Source of the DNA: Rhizophagus clarus
Lineage: Eukaryota; Glomeromycota; Glomeromycetes; Glomerales; Glomeraceae
DNA: 64,000 bases
Assembly (NCBI GenBank): GCA_015698045.1
Contig: BLAL01000037.1
Location: 1 to 64,000 of the forward strand
Reading direction: 5' to 3'
Part shown: piece by piece, positions 21,847 through 34,139 of the stretch
Position numbering within the stretch: position 1 is the stretch's first letter
Layout: every line of letters starts with the position of its first letter
The notes under the pieces: generated by a model
Told to the model about the DNA's origin: nothing
The model's database searches: none
The model's input: only the letters and a program-made list of their open reading frames with translations
Made by a program: the position numbers and the translations under genes

Positions 21847-23092
21847 ACTATATAAATAACATAATATTGGAAAAGAAATTTCAACAAAAAATATACCTTT
21901 ATCTTTATTTTTTAGACAAAAACAATAAAGTAAAAATTTGAGAGAGAGAAAAAAAAGTTTTTGAAAAAAAAAAAATACGATAAATAAATAATTAAATCAT
22001 GATCATGCAATCACATGATCAACAAAATTATCAATTTTTATTGGTTATTTGGGTAATATTATATTCAGCCACATTAGTCACAAAATCAGTCACCTATTAA
22101 ATGCACAAGTCAATATTAGCGAAGAAGCACAAACTTGATTATTCACTATTTGTGCTTAACTTGAGTTAATAAAATTATTAAAAAATCACTGATTTTATTA
22201 AATTTATCAGAATTTTTATACATAATTAAATATGATTAACCAAAAATTCACTACTGATTTCATTATAATGTTACCAACTTTTTTGTTAATCTTGGATATT
22301 TTATTTTGAATTTAAATTGTTCGCTTTGAATTCAAGTTGAACTCAAGTTCAACTCGAGTTTAACTCATTTGCTCAAGATCTTTGTGTAATGTATTGTAGA
22401 TCTGTAATTATTTTATTTGTAGTTTATAATTGGCAAAAGCTTATTATAAAACAAAATAAAAAACACTATTTATTTACATATCTATATTATTAGATTTTAC
22501 CTTTTTTAAATTTGATATATAATTAAAAAAAATACTTTTATCTTGATTTTTTGGAATCATGATTATAACAATTGAGTTTAGGTCAAGTTTAACTTGTTAA
22601 TTGTGATTGATTGTATTGTAGATCTGTATTTATATTATAATTAATATAAAGAAGACAGATCATAACAATCATGACATATTTGAGAAATTAGAACAATTTA
22701 CATAAATGTTCTTGAAGGGTAATTAATATAATAATACTAGGTGATAAAAAATTGTTTATAAAAAGAGGTTTCATCTTTTTTTTTTCTTACAATAAATTTG
22801 TTGTTGTTATTTCTTCATTATATATTCTTTTCCTTAAAATTTGTTGCTTATTATTATATATTCTTTTTCTTAAAATACCCGCAAATTGGACTGATGCAAT
22901 AACTGAATATTTAATAAGATATAGGAGGTAAAAAAATAAATGAAAACTAATAAATAACTTTGATCATTTTCTAGTTTTTTTTTTCTCTTATGTTTTCTGA
23001 TCTAAAAATTAAATAAATAATGTAAAGGAGAAGGAACAATTACTACAATGACATACCCGGGAAGGACCACTCTGAATTCTGGGAAAATCTAG

Positions 23093-24886
23093 CAGAACCC
23101 TGAACAATATATATATAGGTCATATTAAAATCCAAATTTTTTACTATGATCAATAAGCAAATTATTTAAACTCTACTAGGCAAAATTTTATTATAACATC
23201 AAAAATTTTATATTGCTAAGCAACTCATTTTATGACATATATAAAAACTTTTATAAATAACTTATAAATTTATATTTATAGTACAATTTATTATAAAAAT
23301 TAAAATACAAATAAATTTTAATGTGATAAATAACTTAATTTAAATACCCAAAATATTAAAAATTTAAAAATTAATACTGTTATAGGGATACTAACCTTTC
23401 AATAAATATTATACTTAGAGTTATAAAAAATCAAGCACAATCATTTTCAACCGTTCTGAACAACTTACTTAAGCACAAGAAGTTGATTTCATTTAACCAA
23501 AAATAGTAAAATTACACTTTAAAATTAAAAATCAAATAAATGATAAATAATTAAAAGTACAAAACTTGGTCGCATTTCACGAATATTAATCCAATCATCC
23601 TAAAATTTTTATTATAGGTAGATTCGATCCCGCTGAACAACTTTACTTAAGCGAAAAAAGGCAAGTTCATTTGACCAAAGTGATGTAATTATATCCTGAA
23701 GTTAAAAGAGAAAAAAAAATCTTTTAGAATTAGTACTGTTTGAAAAATACAAATTTCTTCATAAATATTATACCTAGCCTTAAGAAAATTAAGATCCGAG
23801 TACTTTTGACATTGCTAAACAGCTTTACTTAAATATAAGAAGTGATTTCATTCAATTAAAATTTATTTTACATATACCGTATTTTTCCAATATTAGTCAC
23901 CCCCCGAAATTAAGCACCACCCCAAACTTTTCAAGTTTTGTTAAAAAAAATCATATATGAAATACTAATAAAAAAACTTCCAAAATTAAACACCCCCCCA
24001 AACTTTTCGCTCAAAATCCTTGCAAAAAAGGGGGGCTTAATTTTGGAAACATACGGTAGTTAAATTTAGTAAACAAAAAACAAGAATAAGAGAATATTAT
24101 TATAAAAAATGTATTTTTTTATAAATATAATATTTAATTTTATGAAAACTAAAGTGTATAAAATCAATAATATATTGAAAAAAGAAAATATCTTTTTAAA
24201 AAAATTTTTAAAAGTACGAGTGAAATTAAAAATTTTTTCTTATATATGTAGTATAAAAATCACCCCTTGCTAGTGTTTGGCAATTGGACAATTGGACGTT
24301 TTGGACATTTGTCCAAATCTTGTCCAAAACTTGTCCAAAACTAAAATCTTTTTTCTATTGGATAGGTTTTGGACAGATCACATGATTAAATATTTAATTC
24401 AGGCCAGAATTATGCCTGATTTTGGCCTAATTTTGGCCAATAATTAAAATAATATTATAATTAATTAAAATTAAGGTATTTTTTTGGTATTATTTTGTGA
24501 TTTTACATTAATTTCTTATCCATTTAATTTATTAGATATTTACTTTCTTTTTTTTTTTATTTTTAGTTTAATAAAAATTTGAATTTTTGAATAGTTTTAG
24601 ACTGTCCAAAACTGTGTCCAAAACTGTGTCCAAAACTGGTTTTGAACTGTCCAATACTATCCAATTAAAAAAACCAATTGGACAAGTCCAAAACCCATCA
24701 TTGCCCCTTGCTACGCAAAATCTATATATAACTTTAACAATTTTAACTCCCTATTACGCATCTATAATTACGACTTTTTTTATTTTTTGCTTTCTAATAA
24801 GCAAAATTCTATATGACAAAAAAAAATTTTATATGATAAATAAGCAAATTTTTTTGTTACCTATATATATATTGTTTAGAGTCCTA
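23093..24886. mobile_element. 1.8-kb inverted-repeat element inserted in the Myb/SANT-like exon
   Basis: The inverted ends share AACAATATATATATAGGT, and the insertion is flanked by ATCTAG duplications (23087-23092, 24887-24892). The empty site is seen in the other CACTA copy near 35765. The interior has degenerate tandem units of about 190 bp (23370-23900) and a nested MITE at 24271-24703. No gene. End fragments of the same family recur at 39292-39435, about 46180-46245 and 46370-46435. Confidence 0.7.
24271..24703. mobile_element. 433-bp hAT-like MITE nested in the 1.8-kb element
   Basis: Flanked by an 8-bp duplication, CCCCTTGC (24263-24270, 24704-24711). The ends TAGTGTTTGGCAATTGGAC and GTCCAAAACCCATCATTG are imperfectly inverted. 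Both halves are packed with TTGGACA/TGTCCAA motifs. It contains no gene; the open frame beginning near 24587 is a product of these repeats. Confidence 0.7.
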
Positions 24887-25899
24887 ATCTAGCTCAAAGA
24901 ATTCAGAAACAGTTCCACATGAGGTTCACTGGCCAACAGGTAGAAAGAAAGTGGAGAAACTTGGTCAGGAATTTTAATGTTAATAAAATAATAATAAATC
25001 ATAAAAAAAAAAATAAAATAAAATAAAAAATTAATAGTATTAATATTTTTAGGATTTCTGTGAATGGAAGAATGATGTGCGAAATGGAAGGTGATCTCAG
25101 GAAGGAGAAAGATATTATAGGCAGTTCTGCACAAGGTTTTTGGATAGACCTGGTAATTATTAAGAATTTTTTTAATTTATATTTAAGTTATTTAAGTTCT
25201 AAATTTATATATATTTCTTAAAGAACCATCACAGTCATAGGCAACATAGAAACACTGCGCATCAGTGGTCTCAGAATCTGTAAATTATATTTTTTTATTT
25301 TTATTTTTTTTTATTTTGTATTTTTTATATTTTATTTTTATTTTTATTTTTTATTTATATTTTTATATTTTTATTATTTTTATTATTTTTATTATTATTA
25401 TTTTTTATATTTTATTATCTTTATTATTATTATTTTTTATTAAATATATATATATTTTATATTCATCTAATTATTATTTTAATATTTTTACTATTTTATA
25501 ATTTGATTTAATAAATTTATCATAAAATCCAAAACCATTGCCAGGCGAGTTTCTTCATTATAATATGTCTTGATGCAATTCAGCTTATATTTATCTGAAA
25601 TTAAAAAATTCGTCCTCAATTATAAGTAATTAAAGCTTATTATAATAAATTGCTTTTATTTAATAATCATTCATTTTTTTTTATTAAAGTATTAATTAAA
25701 TAAACAATCTGTTGTCATACATTTTCAAAATACATGATCAAACTCATTTTTGCTAAACTGCTAAAACTTTTTGGCATTTACATGCAATAGTTTTGGCATT
25801 TTAATTTAATTTGATGATCATTGATTATCATGATCAATCTATTTTTACGGTTTTCTAAACTGTAATTTTTTTTTATTTTTTTTTAGGTTGCCAGACTCC

Positions 25900-26310
25900 T
25901 AGACTTGGAAAATGTAAGTTGAAAAGGATGGTGATTTTTTTTAATATTAAAGAAATATTACTAACATTACTTTATTTTTTTTAGGTTGCCAGCCTTCTTA
26001 GACAAATTGGATTTGAAAATATAAGTTAGAAAAAGTGAGAGATTTTTTTTTAATATTAAAGAAATATTACTAACGTTTCTTTTTTTATTTTTTTTAGGTT
26101 ATCGGCCTTTTTAGACGAACCAAACTTGAAAATGTAAGTTAGAAAAGGTGGGGGATTTTTTTTAATATTAAAGAAATGTTACTAACATTTCTTTCTTTAT
26201 TTTTTTTAGATTGTTAGACTCCGGACTTAAAATATAAGGAGGGAGGGAGGGATATTTTTTGAATATTAAAGAAACAGTTTTAACGTTTCTTTTATTTATT
26301 TTAGGTTGCA
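25900..26310 (+). repeat. 110-bp tandem array in the left CACTA copy
   Basis: Four units, each with TTTTTTTAGGTTGCCAG, a pyrimidine-poor spacer, and ATTAAAGAAATATTACTAAC. The inverted homologue at 34140-34700 has five units. Each unit ends in a splice-acceptor-like tract, so it may have arisen from an intron-exon junction. Confidence 0.65.
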
Positions 26311-26877
26311 GTTTCCCTTGTTCCTTTTGATCCTAACGTGATCACGATTAAGAAATATTTGAGTAAACTTTTCTTAAACTTGTATTATAAATGACTGTAA
26401 CTTTTTTATTAATTTATTGTTATAAAATTCGTAATAAAATAAAAATATTAACAATAATTATTATACTTTTAAACACTTTACAAAAAATTTATAAACTTGA
26501 TAATGTATTCAACAAATAAGACAATAAAAATTTTTTAACTACATTAAACAAATTAAAAATTTCTAAAAAAAAAAATCTATAAAGAAAGTAAACTCTCAAA
26601 AATTTTTTAATATGTTATACAATATGAAATCTAACATATTAAAATTTGTATCACATATCAGGTACCCAATATGTGTAAAATAGAATTATGCCCAATATAT
26701 ATTAAATAACATATCGGTGACCAATAGTTTTGATATCGGGGTCTTGACAATTAGGCATATTTTGAAGTGTAATAAATCAGGTACCTGATATGTAAAAATA
26801 CCCAATATTTATCTGATTAGCCACTGATATATAAGTCTCTAATATGTACCTGATAGAATTGATTTTGACCATTGTTT

Positions 26878-27317
26878 AAAAAAAATTATTCTTTTATTAA
26901 ATGATCATAGATCATTAGTATATTAGTTATTTTTGTTTTACTGAAACATAAATTTATTACAAAAAAAATTTGTTATAAAAAGAGTCATTTTTATATATAT
27001 TATTTTGTAACTTTATTTTGTATAATGATATACAGTTTATAATTAATATAATTTGATTAATCAAGAGTTTTTTTATATATTAATATTTGTTTTATATTAA
27101 TAATTTTGTTATATTGAGATTTGCTGTAAAGAAATATGACTATATATTAAGATTTTTTTATATTTAAAAATTGGTACTATACTAAAAATCTGTTATATTA
27201 TATTATTTGCTATATTAAAGTTTATTATAAAAAGAGTTAACTATATTAATTTTTAAATTTTTAAACAAAAAAAATATTTTAAATATTATATATTATATTA
27301 AACTTTATTTGTATTTT
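26878..27317. other. AT-rich spacer between transposons
   Basis: Composition above 85 percent AT with TATATTA runs. No gene, repeat end or RNA seen. Confidence 0.5.
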
Positions 27318-28206
27318 AATTTTATAATAAATTGAAAATCAGAAACTCTTCCTGCTGATCATTCAGCCCAACTTTTTACAACATATTATATGAGCACGTC
27401 TCAATATTTCTAATAACTAAACCCACCTTATTTTTTGTGAAAATGAATATCACGTACTTACAAGATGTTAAGGTAGTGCTTAAACTAAAACTCAAAGTAC
27501 AAGTAGTAGGCTTCCTACAAAATATTCTACAAGTACAGCCTCAGCTTTGTGAAGGCATAACTGTGATCACGTCTATAGCAGCTAGCTTATACGAACAATT
27601 TTCTGACTACCAACTAGACTTAGGTCTCTTTACAGTCAAACCTAAGGCCTCTTAATAACAAATAATAGCGGCCAACTTATTAATTTCCCTTTGTTTCTTA
27701 TTATCTTCTGTCCTTTTAAATACTATCATTTTCTCTACGTTTGATATGGTTGCATAACTAATAGAAGAACAAATCAATATGATCAACAAAGAGCACTAAT
27801 CATATATGAACTTGATACTAGACAAAGGAAAATCAAAATCTTCTGACACTGGTGAAGATTTACTCAAAATGGAAACAGATGCAGACACATCATATCAATT
27901 AACAGCAACTTTTGTTGTACAACCAGTTTCTGTACCTTCCAATTCTACCAAACCTGTTTTCTCCTAGAAATTGGTGCTGACTAAGAATCAGAAGAAAAAA
28001 TTGAAGAAACAACTTAATGCTCAGGAAAAAAAAAAATTTATATCTTTAAATTCATCACTTGATTCTGCTCTTGCTGGTCAGCATCAATCATCTTCTGGTA
28101 TCCCTATATCAGATACCAATAGACTACCTGCTTCTAACGTTTCAAGTGATGATAAAGACTTAGTAGGCAATAATAAAAAACTTAAAGCAAACCAAGGCAT
28201 TACAGG

Positions 28207-28729
28207 TAGGGATGCCAACGGTCAGTTCAATTCAGTTTCAGTTTTAAAACCGCGGTTTTCAGCCAAAACTGAACCGACCACAAAACTGACTGATGAAACT
28301 AAACCACAAAACTGATTGCAAAACCGAATAAATTATTATTAGAAAGTGCTAATTATGACTTTATTTAATAATAACATTTAAATTTACATAATTTTTTCTT
28401 ACAAAAATAGTGCTGATTTTGTGATTTTTTGGCGATACAAAAATCACGTGATCATCGCACCAAATTAAAATTCTCCCTATAATTTCAAAAAGGAAAATAC
28501 TATAAATTTAAACATTAAAATTTATGTATTTTAGTTATTCTCAATTTAAACAAAGATATTTCTTCAGGATATGTTGTAAAATATTTACAATTAACCGATC
28601 GGTTTTTTTATCGGAGTTTTTATATATAAAACTGATGGTTAACCAGTCGGTCTTAGACTAAAACTGAACCAAAACCAAACTGGCAAAAACTGGTTATGAC
28701 TGGTTATAACCAAACTTTTGGCATCCCTA
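28207..28729. mobile_element. 523-bp hAT-like MITE inside retroposon copy A
   Basis: The ends TAGGGATGCCAA and TTGGCATCCCTA are perfect inverted repeats, with an 8-bp duplication, ATTACAGG (28199-28206, 28730-28737). The interior repeats AAAACTGAACC/GGTTCAGTTTT motifs. No gene. Confidence 0.9.
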
Positions 28730-29509
28730 ATTACAGGAGGCAACAATTTAATTATAACAGGATTCTAACCTGATCAAAATGAAAAGAATCTATTGTTAGA
28801 CCTTATTGTTTACGATATTCTGGCCAAGTGGACTAGTTATAAATTCCTCTCAGAATTTAATAAGTAGGGTAAAGTGGTATCAGTTAGCACATGTGTGCAG
28901 AAGAAATACTTAACTGTAAGAGTCAGATTGATACCCAACTATAACATCCTTAAAGCCTATAACAACAGTGACTGGACAGTTTCTCTCAGCAGTCTTCCTG
29001 TCTGATGGTATTCTGCTACTTGAAATCTCTCTAAAAGAAAACAATGTAAAAAATTTCAGGCCATCATTACGAATATTTCTGAAGATATGACTTATGATTC
29101 ACTGTTCTCTAATGGCACTTTTAGCCAATTTCTTATTGATTGCAACCTCAAATTTTTTAAACTTATTAAAGAGCATGATGGCTCCTGATCACTTATAGGT
29201 TACTTCTCAACGTGGGATATGTTGTCCTGAAGACTTATCGCTAAGCAATAGTAAAAGGACGTGAAATTATCTTGATACTATCACTCTACACCATTATTTT
29301 GTGCTTGAAATTATCACCCTGCTAATTTTTCTCAACCACAACATTCCAACAAAGTATCTTCACACTTCAGAGTAGTGACTGGAGCCAATCAGATCCCCCT
29401 TGGGTAATACAAAGTTTTCAAATACGAATTAAAGCAAGAAAAGATTTCATCAATTTTTGCATCCTCTAAGAAGACACATCGACTGTCAAATAGTTTACAA
29501 GCCAATAAC

Positions 29510-30938
29510 TAAGGATGGATCCACAAATAATTTCCAAATTTTGCAATATTGTGGATTTTGGAGTTAAATTGCGGTTAATAATCCACAATTCTGCAATTCT
29601 GATTATACTTCTCCACGAATTAATTACAGTTTCAGCATTACGTCTGTAAAAATATGCCATAATTAATTGATTATCTGATAATCCGTTCAGTATCAGTAAT
29701 TACTGAAAACTAAACCAAATTACTGATGTTAAATAATCAAAGAAATGTTTTTTTTATTAAATATAAAACGTTTCACAACATTTTTCATTAAATTACTAAA
29801 AAAAAGTTGCGAAATGTTTTTTTTATTAAATTGTATATGAAAAAACATTTCACAATGTTCTTTCATTAATCTATTAAAAAACATTGTAAAACGTTTTTTT
29901 AACTAAATTGTATATAAAAAACGTTTCGCACCATTTTTATTAATTTATTAAAAAAAAGTTGCAAAATGTTTTTTTTATTAAATTGTATATGAAAAAACAT
30001 TTCGCAATGTTCTTTCATTAATCTATTAAAAAACATTGCAAAACGTTTTTTTAACTAAATTGTATATAAAAAACGTTTCGCACTGTTTTTATTAATTTAT
30101 TAAAAAAACGTTGCGAAATGTTTTTTTTTAACTAAATTGTATATAAAAAAATATTTTGCAATGTTTTTCATTAATCTATTTAAAAAAATGTTGCGAAATG
30201 TTTTTTTTAACTAATAAATTGTATATGAAAAAACATTTCGCAACATTTTTTCATTAATCTATTTAAAAAAATGTTGTGAAATGTTTTTTTTTATTAAATC
30301 TTATATGAAAAAATATTTCACAACATTTTCATTAATCTATTAAAAAACGTTGCGAAATGTTTTTTTTTTAACTAAATTGTATATGAAAAAACATTTCACA
30401 ATGTTTTTCATTAGATAAAAATGCTGCGAAGCATTTTTTTAATTAAACATTTTAAAAAAAACGTTTTTGGTATTTTTTTAATTAAACGCTCAAAAAAAAT
30501 GTCTTTTAAAAAAAATAACGTTCTTTAGCATTTTTTTAATTAAACGCTTAAAAAAAGTTTTTTTTTTAATTAAACGTTTAAAATAATGTTTTTAAGCCTT
30601 TTTTTAATTAAACGTTTAAAAATAACATTTTTTTTACATTTTTTTAACTAAATTGTATATGAAAAAACGTTTTAAAAAAAAATATTTTTAGCATTTTTTA
30701 ATTAAACGCTTAAAAAAATGACTTTTTTTTAAAAAAATCTATAATTACGCAATTCTGCAATATTTCTGCAATTGAATTGCAGTACTAGCGGCTCTTTGCA
30801 GTATTGCAGAATATTTTCAGAATTGCGGACAATTGCGGGTTGCAGAATTGCAGAAATTTAGACTTTGAAATTCACAATATTCCACAATATCGCAAATTGC
30901 AATTATTCTGCAATTACCTATTTGCAGCACCATCCTTA
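29510..30938. mobile_element. 1.4-kb hAT-like MITE with palindromic array inside retroposon copy A
   Basis: The ends TAAGGATGG and CCATCCTTA are inverted, with an 8-bp duplication, CCAATAAC (29502-29509, 30939-30946). Subterminal parts repeat TTGCAATA/GCAGAATTGC motifs. 29750-30430 is a tandem array on AACATTTCGCAATGTT units, like those in the TAGGGCTCC family although the ends differ. No gene. Confidence 0.85.
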
Positions 30939-31517
30939 CCAATAACAATGACAGATTACACAAGTCTAATAAGACGTAATACAACATGATTAAGAAGATA
31001 GAACTCAAGCGTCTATTAGAACAAATGATTAGTTTATGTAATTAACATGCTGGTGACAGGGAGTTAATCATTAGAGGATTAAGCTTATCTAACCATTCTT
31101 TTGTTTCAGAGGTCTTTCTTCTTTATAATTTTTTCTTTTCTTTTTTTGTTTTCCTTATTTCCTTAGTGTAGTATTTACATAGACAAGTAGTTGAACTGTA
31201 GCCGTTGACCTTGAAGTATCTTTTTATGTATTTAGACGAAACTTACCATGTCTGATCTTTTACTATAATAAAGTATATAATGTCTATTGTCTATAAAAAA
31301 AAAAAAAAATTTTATAATAAATTATATTAAAGTTATCTAGATGCTACTGAATAATATTAGTTTTTTTTGTCACCTTATCACATAATCTAAAAATAAAATT
31401 TGATTGGCTAATTTTTAATAATTAATTTTTAACTTTTATACAAAAAAATTTTTGCAAAAATAATTTTTTTAATTTTTAATTTTTTTAAAATAAATACATT
31501 ATAAATACAATATTAAA

Positions 31518-33502
31518 TTTTTTTTTTTTTTTTTTAACTTTAATGGCATTGATAGCGCGTAAACTTTATTTACTATAGTGGGGGGTTATAGAGTAACTCG
31601 TACATTAGTAGTATGTTATGCTCCAAGGTAATACAAAGTAAAAACCACAGTTCAATCATATTGCCAGTAATTAATAATAACGAATAAAAGGGAAAAAGGA
31701 ATAAAAAAATAAAATTTGGATCTATTCCAGTACTACATATTAAAATTTACTAAAACGGTTGGTCCTTATCGCAACAAAAACTCCATCTGATTCTTCAGAT
31801 AGACGTTCTCTTTAATAAACTTTCTAAAACTTCGTTCATTCGTGTGATCTCAGCCATAATCATCTTTTTCGAAGTAGAAGACCTTTTCGACTTGGATTTA
31901 TGTTTCTTGTCGTTGTACTCAGTTTTTGGAGAGTCTTTTCCTTGTGTAGTACTGGATGAATATTGTTGTTGAGAGGCATTACCTCTGCCATTTCGAATGG
32001 AGATATTATTAGTGCCTGTAGCCACCTTCTTAACTGAACGCGGTTTGGCCCTATTGTCTTTTGGGGAGGAAGCGTTAGTACTTTTAGTTTGCCCATTGCT
32101 CTTATTATGGACAGACTTCGTCGACTTCCTAGGGTTGTGAGATGGTGATGTATGGCGAGTCCAAATAACTGTTTCGCCATTCCAAACATTTGGAGTATTA
32201 ATTAATCGATGTAAGTCGTCCCAATTTGATAAATATCTGATTATTTTCCTCTTGCCATCTGGTAATTTTACTTCTTTGAACATATTAATGTTATGGGAAA
32301 TTAGGTAGGCTTCATTGTCCTTGTGGATCAGCGTAGCTGAGTTCATGCTCTCTGGTGGGTTCAGAACCGCAGCTTGGTACCTTTCTCTTTCTTTTCGTTA
32401 TTGCAAGGACCAGGAGTCCAGGACGCTGGAAACCATCTTATCGGGAAACCCATCAAGGGCGCCATCCAATGTTTTTCATAATTCTTAAAAAATTGTGATA
32501 TCTCCAACTTGACACGGAGTGTCTTGTATTTCTTCTGCCGTTTGACAGTCATGGAGATAACCTTTCCCCGTGCGGATAGCGCATTAATAATGGTGTAGTT
32601 GTCCCACTTCACGGGAACGTCGTATACTATGATATCGTGAACGAAGGCCTGAGAATTATGTGCAGGCTGATATCCAGTGATAACTGTCGACGCTTCATTT
32701 TCGACTACCTTTCTTGTATTTGGCTTGTCATCTGACTTAGCTTTCTTTTTAGGCGGAAGAATGGGTATTTCATCTCCTGCATGTTCAGTACGTGTGGGGG
32801 AAGTAAACGGTTTGGCAGAAGGGTCCAGAGAGGACTTTGCACTTTGGTTAGCCTTGTCAGCTACTCGTTCAGCTTTAGCCTTTCTGCGTTGTTTCTTTTT
32901 TTGCGATTTAGACAATACAGGTTGAAAACTTGATTCATCAGGTATATCCTTTGTGATCGGTGTCGTGTTTGATGTTGATTGGTTCGCCTCAATAGAAGAT
33001 ATTTCTATATCCATCAGGGCATTGGTATCTTCAGCTATGATTGGTGCATCTTGTTTTTCTACTTGTCCAGATTTGGTATCATTTTCCCTTACTCCCTTAG
33101 AAAGAGCCATCACGTTCTCCAAAGTGCTAAGAGAAAGATGATGCATGTATGTCAAGAGGTAAGGGCAGACGTCCCAATATGTTGATAGCTCTATAAACTG
33201 TTCCGGGGGGTATCAAAGACCATTTGAAGGGTAGCGAGAAACGTTTTGTTGGTTATCCCAAGTGCTTAAGTGAGGCCACACAAAGCTGTAAGCGTCTCGT
33301 TCCTTCTTTATATTCTCCAGAATAAGTTCCCTAAAGTTGGTTCGAAGGGTCTTACAAAACTCTTCACTTATATCTTGTATATTTGGTTGTGACATATTTG
33401 CTAATATATTAGTTGTTTCCAACGACGCAAACTCAGAAACTAACAAAAAGTTTTTGCTGAAAAAATTGGACTGAGTGATCGTTGGGAAGAGTTGTTGATT
33501 GG
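31518..33502 (-). mobile_element. ORF1-only retroposon copy B, nearly intact
   Basis: On the minus strand the 1985-bp unit begins about 56 bp before its first ATG and ends with TAAATAAAG (about 31568) and an 18-nt poly(A), seen as poly(T) at 31518-31535. A 15-bp target duplication, ATACAATATTAAATT, flanks it (31505-31519, overlapping the T run, and 33503-33517). This is the signature of LINE-machinery (target-primed) insertion of a polyadenylated transcript. It carries one protein gene and no reverse transcriptase. It lies 210 bp from copy A, tail to tail. Confidence 0.8.
31795..33446 (-). CDS. Retroposon protein, RNA-binding-like, one stop and one frame change
   Basis: One long coding region runs from the ATG at 33446 to the stop at 31795, broken by an in-frame TGA near 33215 (a likely CGA-to-TGA change) and a frame change near 32375, after KEKGTKLRF. 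Order: N-terminal helical region (ISEEFCKTLRTNFRELILEN), a low-complexity Ser/Thr/Lys linker with a basic patch (KSQKKKQRRKAKAERV, residues about 170-190), a globular block with VHDIIVYDVPVKWDNYTIIN and KVISMTVKRQKKYKTLRVKL that resembles an RRM-like fold (beta-alpha-beta then basic beta), a second block FKEVKLPDGKRKIIRYLSNW, a basic linker, and a short C-terminal coiled coil. It looks like a LINE ORF1 protein. The RRM reading is inference. It could instead be a retrocopied host gene family. Confidence 0.6.
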
Positions 33503-34139
33503 ATACAATATTAAATTAAATTTAAAAGTTATATTTATAACTAATATAATTTTAAAAAAAACTTTAGTGATATTTTTATCTTAAACACTGGTCAAAATTA
33601 ATTCTATCAGGTACATATCGGGGACTTATATATCGGCGGCTAATCAGATAAATATTGGGTATTTTTACATATCGGGTACCTGATTTATTACACTTCAAAA
33701 TATGCCTAATTACCAAGACCCCGATATCTAAACTATTAGTCATCGATATGTTATTTAATATATATCAGGTACAGTTCTATCTTACACATATCAGGTACCT
33801 GATATGTGATACAAATTTTAATTTGTTAGATTTCATATTATATAACGTATTAAGAAATTTTTTAGAGTTTACTTTCTTTATAGATTTTTCTTTTTAGAAA
33901 TTTTTAATTCGTTTAATGTAGTTAAAAAATTTTTATTGTCTTATTTGTTGAATGCATTATCAAGTTTATAAATTTTTTGTAAAGTATTTAAAAGTATAAT
34001 TATTATTGTTAATATTTTTATTTTATTACGTATTTTATTACAATAAATTAATAAAAAAGTTACAGTCATTTATAATACAATTTTAAGAAAAGTTTGCTCA
34101 AACTTTTCTTAATCGTGATTACGTTAGGATCAAGAGGAA

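Larger units (their letters stand above)
22875..25283 (+). pseudogene. Myb/SANT-like gene of the left CACTA copy, split by an insertion
   Basis: Homologous to the better copy at 35374-35981. Exon 1 (22875-22927) reads PANWTDAITEYLIRYRR, with the initiator ATG changed to ATA. Exon 2 starts at 23031 (NNYYNDIPGKDHSEFWENL), is interrupted at 23092 by the 1.8-kb insertion, and resumes at 24893 with LAQRIQKQFHMRFTGQQVER. Exons 3 and 4 lie near 25053-25152 and 25224-25283. The trihelix-type pattern of spaced tryptophans (WT, FWE, RKWRNL) marks a DNA-binding Myb/SANT-like domain. Start loss and insertion make it a pseudogene. Confidence 0.7.
13443..26874. mobile_element. Left copy of a CACTA-type element, expanded by nested insertions
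   Basis: The ends read CACTGATCAAAATCGATGCT at the left and TTGATTTTGACCATTG at the right, flanked by a TTT duplication (13440-13442, 26875-26877). Subterminal regions at both ends are packed with short repeats of the type ATATCAGGTAC, as CACTA elements show. The body aligns along its length with the inverted copy at 33586-38094. Three blocks absent from the other copy are insertions: 14250-19062, 19411-21846 and 23093-24886. Removing them leaves about 4.4 kb, the length of the other copy. It carries a decayed Myb/SANT-like gene at 22875-25283 and no transposase, so it is non-autonomous. The assignment to CACTA rests on CACTG ends plus 3-bp duplications. Confidence 0.8.
27334..31307 (+). mobile_element. 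ORF1-only retroposon copy A, decayed, with two MITEs inside
   Basis: Bounded by a 16-bp target duplication, AATTTTATAATAAATT (27318-27333 and 31308-31323). It ends in an AATAAAG signal near 31268 and a poly(A) run (31294-31308). After removal of two nested MITEs (28207-28729 and 29510-30938) it is about 2.0 kb, the size of copy B. Protein pieces match copy B in order: LTKNQKKKLKKQLNAQEKKK (from 27973), IVYDILAKWTSYKFLSEF (about 28810), VQKKYLTVRVRL (about 28900), FFKLIKEHDGS (about 29155), and KKIELKRLLEQMISL (about 30990). No reverse transcriptase is present. Several stops and frame changes make it non-coding now. Confidence 0.75.

Noticed and set aside
22314-22380. TTGTTCGC (reverse GCGAACAA), the ribozyme J4/2 string, near 22317 and inverted near 36530
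   Set aside because: The P3 strand GACGTCA and pairing strands for P1 and P2 are missing; the neighbourhood is a GAGTTCAACT-type palindrome.
24889-25134. Minus-strand 81-codon frame, matched at 35523-35768
   Set aside because: It is the antisense of Myb/SANT-like exons 2 and 3; conservation follows the coding strand.
25265-25501. Hydrophobic 78-codon frame
   Set aside because: T-rich simple sequence (TTTTTATTTTTAT) in a CACTA spacer; the inverted copy near 35200-35370 keeps the composition, not the frame.
27437-27655. 72-codon frame at the start of retroposon copy A as an independent gene
   Set aside because: It lies within the 27334-31307 retroposon unit and is followed by stops; better read as its decayed 5' coding part.
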